This document shows, one piece after another, positions 56,101 to 62,279 of a stretch of 64,000 bases of DNA; positions within the stretch are counted from its first letter, which is position 1; each line of letters opens with the position of its first letter. The notes beneath the pieces were generated by a model that saw only the letters and a program-made list of their open reading frames with translations, was not told where the DNA came from and did no database searches. Source of the stretch: Flavobacteriaceae bacterium MAR_2009_75 (lineage in GTDB: Bacteria; Bacteroidota; Bacteroidia; Flavobacteriales; Flavobacteriaceae); assembly GCA_002813285.1 (NCBI GenBank), contig PHTZ01000001.1, positions 3,967,501-4,031,500 of the forward strand, read 5' to 3'. The position numbers and the translations under genes were made by a program.

Positions 56101-56229
56101 TAATGGGCCGGCGTCATCACTTACATTACCTGACACCTGCACTTGTTGGCCATAGGTGTAACCAATTCCCAAAAGGAAGAGGCCCATAACCGAAAAAAGT
56201 GTTTTCAGTTTAAATTTTTGTTGTCTCAT
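53152..56229 (-). CDS. SusC-like TonB-dependent transporter 2
   Basis: The 1025-residue transporter has a signal peptide, a carboxypeptidase-like domain (VSGNVSDDAGPLPGVSVFIK), LEEVVVVGYGAQKKKELTG, the plug with AAIYGTRGAAGVILITTKKG, and a barrel ending in IRTGLQIEF. First gene of the minus-strand operon SusC-SusD-binding protein-agarase. Not a recent duplicate of the first SusC: the sequences differ widely, so two different oligosaccharides may be taken up. Confidence 0.95.
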   Translation of the reverse strand: MRQQKFKLKTLFSVMGLFLLGIGYTYGQQVQVSGNVSDDAGPLPGVSVFIKGTNNGTATDFDGNYEITAASNAVLSFSFIGYKNKDVSINGKTTINVKLEEDVSALEEVVVVGYGAQKKKELTGAVAQVKSEELLKTSTADIGTALQGQIAGVNVVASSGAPGAEANVMIRGLTSINGANRPLYVVDGIPFDGDPKLSINEIETIDVLKDGASAAIYGTRGAAGVILITTKKGKEGQMKIAVDSYYGLQHITSGTPLLNVEDRLYAQFIQGAALSDTRYGNTWTVIEQSPHFLTNNTDLMGVIENDLAPIQNHSLTVSGGRDGLTYSLTGSYFNQEGAIIKSGYDRFNVRANSQFVKGKWNIATGISFRVEDREHAPWGLLGNAIGYSPYQPYLDPDTSQLDNAGDGTGANNLSFLGYQFLQEDNQENNYFDGNLSVTYNFTNNLKITSRVASSYDNGTRITINPKFIAYRDDGSEVTSQRSRIRNLSSLAKKFTWENILNYQKSFGDHNFNFTGVYSSERYNYSEFFAEKSDLASNDITVLNGATADPNVGSGNNPWTQDRESTLIGMLARLQYNYKGKYLLSGAVRRDGSSRFKEEPWGVFPSVTAGWNVSDENFWNPIKNTISNFKLRGSRGTTGNQGIADYTYTPTITLDNDYVLGAGSNQNLVLGATQTGFANPRVKWETSVSLNAGFDLGFFNNKLTLSGDMYETKKQDMLFPVLLPPTAGGGQDAEVTLNVGDMINKGVEFALNYQHNGKFSWNTGFTYTRNRNEITKMSGSNKIIYFDDSSISGHDNDQDLVSALAEGYEGGAFFLIETNGTIKNEEELAEYQQLVPDAKLGDLRYVDFDNNGTIDINDRQYMGSGTPDFEMGLNFSANWKDLDFSMQWYGSFNSEIINGNKALAYKDGTHQDLVYQWTPQNSTSDIPVYRNATHNNYRGQTDYWLEDGTFVRLRNISLGYTVPRDYTEILGITKFRVYVAAQNPVTITKYDGYDPEVGNNGLSTRGIDKGTYPVSSQIRTGLQIEF

Positions 56230-56285
56230 ATTTAAATTAGTTATCTATGAGCCTAATTTTTAAAATTTTGTTAAAACACCACGTC

Positions 56286-56314
56286 ACAAATGGTTTTGTG
56301 TTGTATACATATGG
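56286..56314 (-). promoter_or_regulatory. Tandem half-site pair for the second susC operon
   Basis: Read toward the gene: CCATATGT (56314-56307) and, 21 bp later, CCATTTGT (56293-56286), ending 57 bp before the ATG at 56229. The two half-sites are identical in sequence and order to those of the first susC gene. Confidence 0.7.
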
Positions 56315-56600
56315 TTTTGAGGTGGAAATATTTATGATTGTAGAGGGTTAGATTACAGCTCTATCCTTGGATTTAGGGGAGTTTGATACATTTTAATCTA
56401 GTCGTGTACTTCTAGAAATTTAAGTAACCTTAGTTATTACCTAATTTGCAAATAATCATTTGTAGTATGCCAGAATACAATTGTTGCAGAAAAATGAATT
56501 AAAAAATCGCAATTGTTTTTTAAAAGGTGTGTTCTTGTGTCAGTTTGAAAAAAACCATTCAAAATTTGCGAAAACAAAGGTTTGGATAATGGTGTAAACT

Positions 56601-56630
56601 AAAAAAAGACGGTTCTAATCCGTCTTTTTT
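56601..56630. terminator. Bidirectional terminator after the DUF5060 gene
   Basis: An 11-bp stem with core GACGG/CCGTC flanked by A and T runs, loop TTCTAAT. It lies 24 bp beyond the stop of the minus-strand DUF5060 gene and separates it from the susC 2 promoter. Confidence 0.8.
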
Positions 56631-56653
56631 ATATCTAAACTATAGGTTGAAGT

Positions 56654-58540
56654 TTACATTTTGCGTAAGAGCAGCACCCAATCTTCTTGATTTTTTGAAG
56701 GCTTTTTGCCTAGGTCAATGGTTTGTCCACCCTTCACTTCTCTTACTTTACCTTTAATTAGTTTTCCACCTTTTTTAGGGTTGTACCAAGAGACTTTGAA
56801 TTGGTTATTGGTATGTGTTAGGTCTATTTCCGCGTTTTCACCACTATTAATGTAAATTACATAGGTTTCGCCCTTTTTAGCAAGACAATAAATAGTATTT
56901 TCATCTTTAGGATTACCAACAAGTTCATTATAATTGGTCATTTCTTCAAAAGGAATGGAGTGTTCTTCAAAAAATTGTAGCGCAATTCGCGCTTGGTCCC
57001 AAAATAAATCCCTGCTTCTATAATCTTCACAGGTTAGGTCTGAGTGGGCATGGTCATAACCAAAATACCATTCATTGCCCCAACCACCTGCCATTAAGGT
57101 TCCCCAAAGACCATTTCTCCTAGCCAGATCATGATCGGGGTCTTCGGCGTCCGGGAGTAGTGAATGTTGGGCATCTCCTGGTTCGTCTACTGCAACGGCC
57201 CATGGGAAACCTGCATTCCTAGAGCCCTCCAACAAGTGCAACACCTCTTTGTGAATACTTGCGAAATCTTTTCGGTGGGTTTGTACGGAAGGTCCGGTAA
57301 TTCCGGATTCGGGCCCTAAAAGGTCATCATACTTTATTCCGTTATGTATTACCAAGTGATGGTGGTACGGGTCATTTTGTTTAAAATAATGGGCCATGGC
57401 TAAACGTTCCGGTGTACTTTGAGGGGGAGTTCTATGGTTCTTTATCCATTCTCCATTTTCTTCGCATAAATTCCAATTTAAGGCCAAGTGGTGCCCAAAA
57501 CGCGCGATGAGTTCGCGGTAGTATAATTTGCTATTGGCTCCAACTCCACCATTGTCCAAAAGACCTTGGTTCTCTACCTCCAACGTTTTAAAATGAAGAA
57601 ACAAACCTAGTTTTTGCGCGTGTTCAAAAACAATTTCCCATTGGTCCATTTTAGATACATCAATCCGGTCCCATGTATCATAATCAATATACGGAAAGAC
57701 ATTTTGATCATCACCTTCAATATTATTGGTCAAAAAGGAAAAAGCGTTCAGCTCTTTACTGGCCAAGTAATTGAGGGCTCCTATCATGGCTTTTCCTTTT
57801 CCGTTTTTCCACTCAGGGTCACCGGTTTTCCAATCCTTTAAGTGGCTGCTCCATGTTTTGACAAGCTCGTCTTTATGACCGTCGTTATGAAAAGTACCGT
57901 CAAAATCAGCATACGCAAGAAAATTTTCAGGTGCATCTGCTCCTTGTTTTAAAAAATACGCTCCCGTTTCAGCAAATTGTAGATAATGTTCCCCTACATA
58001 TTGAAGTCTACCTTTTCCCCTAAAATCGTCTCCCGTCTTATCGGTGGCCTCTATTTGAAAAGTACCCTTAAAACCATCCATAAACTCTGCACTTTCACCG
58101 GTTTCCTTTTTGGGACTCACGGCACTCCATCGGCCTTTTCTAAAATCTACCTCAAAATCCCAGTTTCCGGTTTCGTCCGGGGCAAAATGTACCCGCCATT
58201 TATTTCCACTTGTTGAAGAAGTCTCCGCGGCATTCCCATCTGCGGCAAAGTAACCGGGAACCAGATATTTTTTTCCGCTGTCCGAGTGCGTAAACAACAC
58301 ATTGAGCCTGTAATTCATAAATGGATTATAGGCATCATTTTCAGATGTTTCAGGTCCGTCAAAAGTGAAGGTTATTTTATGCCATTTCTTCAATTCTCCA
58401 CTAACCATAGGTTGTTGGGCAAAAACCACTGATAAGATTGGTAACAGAAGGCAGGTGAGTACACTTTTTAAATAAGCTCGTTTAAAAGTTGGGACTTTAA
58501 ACCTTTGTATTTCGAGAATCCCAGTAAAAAATAGCTGCAT
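56654..58540 (-). CDS. DUF5060-domain putative glycoside hydrolase
   Basis: The 628-residue product has a signal peptide (about residues 22-42), an N-terminal DUF5060 sandwich (WHKITFTFDGPETSENDAYNP to ~150), a central (beta/alpha)8-like domain (~160-530) with NWNLCEENGEW as a candidate acid/base segment, and a C-terminal putative collagen-binding-like sandwich (YVIYINSGENAEIDL). The same order is seen in DUF4038/apiosidase-type enzymes, but no activity can be assigned. It has its own promoter with one good half-site (58639-58646), so it may belong to the PUL regulon. Confidence 0.75.
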   Translation of the reverse strand: MQLFFTGILEIQRFKVPTFKRAYLKSVLTCLLLPILSVVFAQQPMVSGELKKWHKITFTFDGPETSENDAYNPFMNYRLNVLFTHSDSGKKYLVPGYFAADGNAAETSSTSGNKWRVHFAPDETGNWDFEVDFRKGRWSAVSPKKETGESAEFMDGFKGTFQIEATDKTGDDFRGKGRLQYVGEHYLQFAETGAYFLKQGADAPENFLAYADFDGTFHNDGHKDELVKTWSSHLKDWKTGDPEWKNGKGKAMIGALNYLASKELNAFSFLTNNIEGDDQNVFPYIDYDTWDRIDVSKMDQWEIVFEHAQKLGLFLHFKTLEVENQGLLDNGGVGANSKLYYRELIARFGHHLALNWNLCEENGEWIKNHRTPPQSTPERLAMAHYFKQNDPYHHHLVIHNGIKYDDLLGPESGITGPSVQTHRKDFASIHKEVLHLLEGSRNAGFPWAVAVDEPGDAQHSLLPDAEDPDHDLARRNGLWGTLMAGGWGNEWYFGYDHAHSDLTCEDYRSRDLFWDQARIALQFFEEHSIPFEEMTNYNELVGNPKDENTIYCLAKKGETYVIYINSGENAEIDLTHTNNQFKVSWYNPKKGGKLIKGKVREVKGGQTIDLGKKPSKNQEDWVLLLRKM

Positions 58541-58638
58541 GCATTTGTTTTGTTGGTTGAGCTACTAAGATATTGGTTATAGACTTTAGATTTACTTGTT
58601 TTTCATCGGTGTTGGAAACTGAACACTAAAACACTACC

Positions 58639-58646
58639 ACAAATGA
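58639..58646 (-). promoter_or_regulatory. Single half-site before the DUF5060 gene
   Basis: Toward the gene this reads TCATTTGT, about 99 bp from the start codon; neighbouring bases (CCACAAATGATTTTGAGG on the plus strand) match the susC 2 site beyond the core. A second half-site 21 bp away is poor (CCCTTTTA). Confidence 0.4.
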
Positions 58647-58679
58647 TTTTGAGGTCCAATAAAAGGGTATGCGCAAACT

Positions 58680-59555
58680 TTAAATTGAACTATTCTTCTG
58701 TTTGCGGAAATTACCGGGTGAGGCTCCTGTAATCTTTTTGAACGTTCTTGAGAAATAGGATAAATTGCCCATACCTACTTTTTGTGCAATTTGGGGAATT
58801 GAACTGTCCGTGGTGAGCAATAAGAGTTGGGCCCTCTTTATCCTTTGTTGTTGAATGTATTTATTTGGGCGCATTCCCATTTTCTGCTTGAAACTCCTGG
58901 AAAAATGGTCAACGCTTAAATGACAATAATGCGCCAACTCCTCTACGGTAAGGTTTTCATCAAGATTTTCTGCTATATGAACCAAAACATCGTATAGGTG
59001 GTTTTTGCCCTTGGAGTCTAATTCTACGACGTTTGAATGTTTGATAAATCTCGAAAGCAACACAGCAAGAATGCCCATGGTTTCTAGATAGGACGATGTG
59101 GTCAACTGCTCATTTTTATTTTCAAAAGTGAGGAGGGAGGTTGCTTCTTCAAAATGTCTTTTGGGGTCACTATTTGCTATTGAACGATCAGGATGCATTT
59201 CAATCAACCTTTTAAAAAGCGCTTGGTCTTCAGGAGTTGCTTTAACTGCATAATCAAAATCTTTGAAATCGTAAATGGATAAGCCTGTTTCCACCTCGTC
59301 AAAGAAGCTTACATAGAATTGTTCGTGGTAAACTGGGCAGTGGTAATCGTTAAGGACGTTTTTGGGAATCAAATACATGTTTCCAGCCTCCAGATCGATA
59401 TCTTGACCAACCTGATACAATTTGGCACTACCCTTAGCGATTAGAAATAACCGACTGAAGGGGCTTACCACATCATTAAAACTCCAGTGATGGTCTAGTT
59501 TTGCATATCCCGTATGCAATAGGCTGAGCTTTAAAGAACTTAAAATGTTTTTCAT
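58680..59555 (-). CDS. AraC-family regulator, PUL paralogue 1
   Basis: The product is 291 residues from the ATG at 59555, chosen because it aligns with the start of the neighbouring paralogue (SLKLSLLHTGYAKLDHHW versus SLKLSLQNIGYARLDNGW). An N-terminal cupin-like sensor (SRLFLIAKGSAKLY) precedes the C-terminal AraC HTH pair (LTVEELAHYCHLSVDHFSRSFKQKMGMRP and IPQIAQKVGMGNLSYFSRTFKKITGASPGNFR). It is a candidate for binding the 21-bp-spaced half-sites. Confidence 0.88.
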   Translation of the reverse strand: MKNILSSLKLSLLHTGYAKLDHHWSFNDVVSPFSRLFLIAKGSAKLYQVGQDIDLEAGNMYLIPKNVLNDYHCPVYHEQFYVSFFDEVETGLSIYDFKDFDYAVKATPEDQALFKRLIEMHPDRSIANSDPKRHFEEATSLLTFENKNEQLTTSSYLETMGILAVLLSRFIKHSNVVELDSKGKNHLYDVLVHIAENLDENLTVEELAHYCHLSVDHFSRSFKQKMGMRPNKYIQQQRIKRAQLLLLTTDSSIPQIAQKVGMGNLSYFSRTFKKITGASPGNFRKQKNSSI

Positions 59556-59568
59556 TTGGAACCCACTT

Positions 59569-60423
59569 TTAGACGTTGACCCTCTCGCTTCTAAATACAA
59601 CAGGTGTTTTACCGGTATGCTTTTTAAAGGTTTTTGAGAAATAGGAAAGACTATCGAACCCTACTTTTTCGGAAATCTGTTTGATGCTGTAATTGGTAGT
59701 TAATAACAACATTTGAGATCGCTCAATACGTTTTCCCTGTATGTATCTATTGGGCCTAATTCCATATCTTTTATAAAATAAACGTGAAAGGTAATCTGAG
59801 CTAACATTATAATTTTCGGCAAGTGTTTCTAGACCAATGGGGTTGTGTAGATTTTCTCCTATATATGTTAATATGCCCTTAAGTCGATGGGCATTTTCTC
59901 CGCTGTCCTTTTTATTCCCACTTTCAACCATAAACCTAGAAAGAAGTATGGATAGTATTCCATTAGTTTCCAGTTGTTTAGCGGTTTTGTTTTTTTGTTG
60001 TGCTTGATGTAAAAGCGCTTCAAATCCCGATGGCTTTTCATCTTTAAGGCCCATATTCGGATTGAGGCTTAACAAACGGTCAAAATAATTTCGGTCTACT
60101 TCTCTCGCCTCAATCTCGTAAATGAAGTTTCGCAAATTATAGATGGAAAGTCCTTTTCCTATCTCCTCATAAAAATGAATATAGTACTGCTCATGGTAGA
60201 AATCACATTGGTAACGGCTATAGGTGTAGCTAGGTATCAAATACATGTGATTCGGTCGCAGATAAAATACCTTATTGTTATGGTGCACTTTGGCGCCTCC
60301 GGTTGTGATGTAGTACAATCTTGAAAAGGGACTGTGAATATCGTCATGGTCCCAACCATTATCCAAACGGGCATATCCAATATTCTGGAGACTAAGTTTT
60401 AGTGATTGTAATGATTTCTGCAT
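59569..60423 (-). CDS. AraC-family regulator, PUL paralogue 2
   Basis: The product is 284 residues from the ATG at 60423; a GTG two codons earlier is possible. It has the same architecture as the downstream regulator, with HTH segments GLETLAENYNVSSDYLSRLFYKRYGIRP and IKQISEKVGFDSLSYFSKTFKKHTGKTP. It ends 13 bp before paralogue 1, so the two form one operon after a tandem duplication. The sensor parts have diverged more than the DNA-recognition helices (SYFSRTFKK versus SYFSKTFKK), suggesting two ligands and overlapping operators. Confidence 0.88.
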   Translation of the reverse strand: MQKSLQSLKLSLQNIGYARLDNGWDHDDIHSPFSRLYYITTGGAKVHHNNKVFYLRPNHMYLIPSYTYSRYQCDFYHEQYYIHFYEEIGKGLSIYNLRNFIYEIEAREVDRNYFDRLLSLNPNMGLKDEKPSGFEALLHQAQQKNKTAKQLETNGILSILLSRFMVESGNKKDSGENAHRLKGILTYIGENLHNPIGLETLAENYNVSSDYLSRLFYKRYGIRPNRYIQGKRIERSQMLLLTTNYSIKQISEKVGFDSLSYFSKTFKKHTGKTPVVFRSERVNV

Positions 60424-60833
60424 TGCCACCTAATTTATAATAATCGTTTTTTTTATAATTTACTTTTCTACTTCTCGTGTAATTGGTGAAAGTGTATAGT
60501 GTAAGAATCTGTTGTTTATTGACTTAAGTTGTGTGTTGTGCGGGGTTACGTTTTTCAAAAATACAAAATGACGGATTAGTACATATTTATTCCTGATTTG
60601 GATAACATTGTAAACTCCTGAGCATTTACTTTTGAAAAACGCGTAAATGGTCAGGTAAATGGTTGGCGTTCTTAAACGTTTTACCTTCTAGTTTAGACCT
60701 CATTGGGCGTCTGATTGTCCTTATTTCTATGGTGGTGTAACCATTTTTAAACATCTGTTGCAGTATACAAACGATATGTTAGGTCCTAAAAACCCTGTTT
60801 GAAGTATGTTTAGGGTTACTAAAAGAAAACTAA
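60424..60833. other. Divergent control region between AraC pair and oxidoreductase
   Basis: No gene is present; AT-rich. The half-site pair at 60751-60779 faces the oxidoreductase gene. No comparable site is seen before the AraC operon. Confidence 0.6.
60751..60779 (+). promoter_or_regulatory. Tandem half-site pair for the oxidoreductase gene
   Basis: ACATCTGT (60751-60758) and CGATATGT (60772-60779) are 21 bp apart and end 55 bp before the ATG at 60834. ACATCTGT also occurs as one half of the GH29 minus-strand site. Confidence 0.5.
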
Positions 60834-62171
60834 ATGAAACCGGAACAACAAAGCGATAAAGCCTTAAAAATGTCAAAAACGGACAAATCTCAAAATTACA
60901 ATGCAAGAAGGGCTTTCCTCTTAAAATCAGGTTTGGCCTTAGGGGCCATAAGTATAGTACCTAGGCATGTTCTCGGTAGGGGATTTTTGGCGCCCAGTGA
61001 CAAAATAAATGTGGGCTTTATCGGGCTTGGCAAGCAAAGTCGTGGTTTGGCAAAAAATGTCATTAAAAATGATGCCGAAATCATTGCTTGCGCCGATGTT
61101 TGGACGACCAAAAACGATTGGTTCCAAAACCATGTAGCGAGCGGTTACAAAGAAATAAATAATTTAAGTAGGCAGAATAGTGTGGATAACTATTTGAATT
61201 ATAACGAAATGCTATCCGATAGTTCCATAGATGCGGTGGTTATAGCATCTCCGGACCATTGGCATGCAAAGCATGTTTTGGATTGTATTGAAGCGGGTAA
61301 GGATGTTTATTGTGAAAAGCCCCTTTCACATAACATTGCGGAAGGTAGGGCTATGGTAAAAGCCGTTCAGGGCTCTGGCAAGGTTTTGCAGGTGGGTAGT
61401 ATGCAACGTTCTTGGGAAACCTTTAGAAAGGCCTGTGAATTGGTTCGAAACGGCTACTTGGGTGATATTGAAAGAGTGGAAGTCAATGTCGGTACCCCGG
61501 GCAAAGCATATGATTTAGAGCAAGAAGCGATGCCTGCCGAAGTTAATTGGAATAATTGGTGCGGGCCTGCGCCCTTATTGGTGTACAACCATCGCTTGGC
61601 TCCATCGAATAACGATGTCAAGTTTTGGCCAGATTGGCGCTTGTTTGAAGAAACGGGTGGTGGTATTCTAGCAGATTGGGGCGCGCACATGTTCGATATC
61701 GTTCAGTGGGCCTTGGGAATGGATCATTCAGGTCCGGTAAAACTAGTCCCGCCTAAGGACAAAAATGCAGTGATGGGCCTAAAAATGTATTATGCAAATG
61801 GCGTAGAGGTGGAGCATAAAGATTTTGGCCGTGGCTATGGGGTTCGCTTTTTCGGATCCAAAGGGCAGATGGATATCAGTAGAGATTATTTGGAAACCAC
61901 GCCTGCACACCTATTGGAAACGAATCTAACGGCCAACGATATGCGATTGTACAAGTCTGATAATCATATGGGAGATTGGTTAGGTGCCATCAAACAACGG
62001 AGCCAACCTATTTGTGACGTGGAAACAGGACATCGTTCGGCATCCGTTTGCCACTTGGCCAATATAGCCTATAAACTTGATAGAACATTGGAATGGAATC
62101 CGGAGAAAGAAAAATTCAAAGGTGATTCTGAAGCCAACAAATTACGCTCCAGAAAAGAGCGAAAGTTTTAA
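60834..62171 (+). CDS. Gfo/Idh/MocA-family oxidoreductase, Tat-exported
   Basis: The 445-residue product has a Tat-type signal (RRAFLLKSGLALGAISIVP), a Rossmann NAD(P)-binding domain starting at INVGFIGLGKQSRG, the EKPLSHN catalytic-lysine motif, and a C-terminal alpha/beta domain with GGILADWGAHMFDIVQWALG. Exported members keep their cofactor tightly bound and include sugar-modifying enzymes and GH109-like glycosidases. In this position an action on a sugar released from algal galactan is plausible but unproven. An N-terminal extension of ~22 residues precedes the twin arginines. Confidence 0.88.
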   Translation: MKPEQQSDKALKMSKTDKSQNYNARRAFLLKSGLALGAISIVPRHVLGRGFLAPSDKINVGFIGLGKQSRGLAKNVIKNDAEIIACADVWTTKNDWFQNHVASGYKEINNLSRQNSVDNYLNYNEMLSDSSIDAVVIASPDHWHAKHVLDCIEAGKDVYCEKPLSHNIAEGRAMVKAVQGSGKVLQVGSMQRSWETFRKACELVRNGYLGDIERVEVNVGTPGKAYDLEQEAMPAEVNWNNWCGPAPLLVYNHRLAPSNNDVKFWPDWRLFEETGGGILADWGAHMFDIVQWALGMDHSGPVKLVPPKDKNAVMGLKMYYANGVEVEHKDFGRGYGVRFFGSKGQMDISRDYLETTPAHLLETNLTANDMRLYKSDNHMGDWLGAIKQRSQPICDVETGHRSASVCHLANIAYKLDRTLEWNPEKEKFKGDSEANKLRSRKERKF

Positions 62172-62279
62172 TAAATGAACAAAGAATATAAAAGTGAACT
62201 CTGAGGCCTGTTTTAGGAAATTGCTAAACACCGTTTCATTAGAGAATTCACGAATTAGATTGCAAACACTTAAAATCGA

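Larger units (their letters stand above)
56230..56653. other. Spacer upstream of susC 2 with control sites
   Basis: No gene is present. It holds the half-site pair at 56286-56314, a single plus-oriented TCATTTGT at 56456-56463, and a bidirectional terminator at 56601-56630. Confidence 0.7.

Noticed and set aside
56456-56463. Plus-oriented TCATTTGT in the susC 2 spacer as a further promoter site
   Set aside because: No gene starts downstream on that strand and there is no second half-site 21 bp away.
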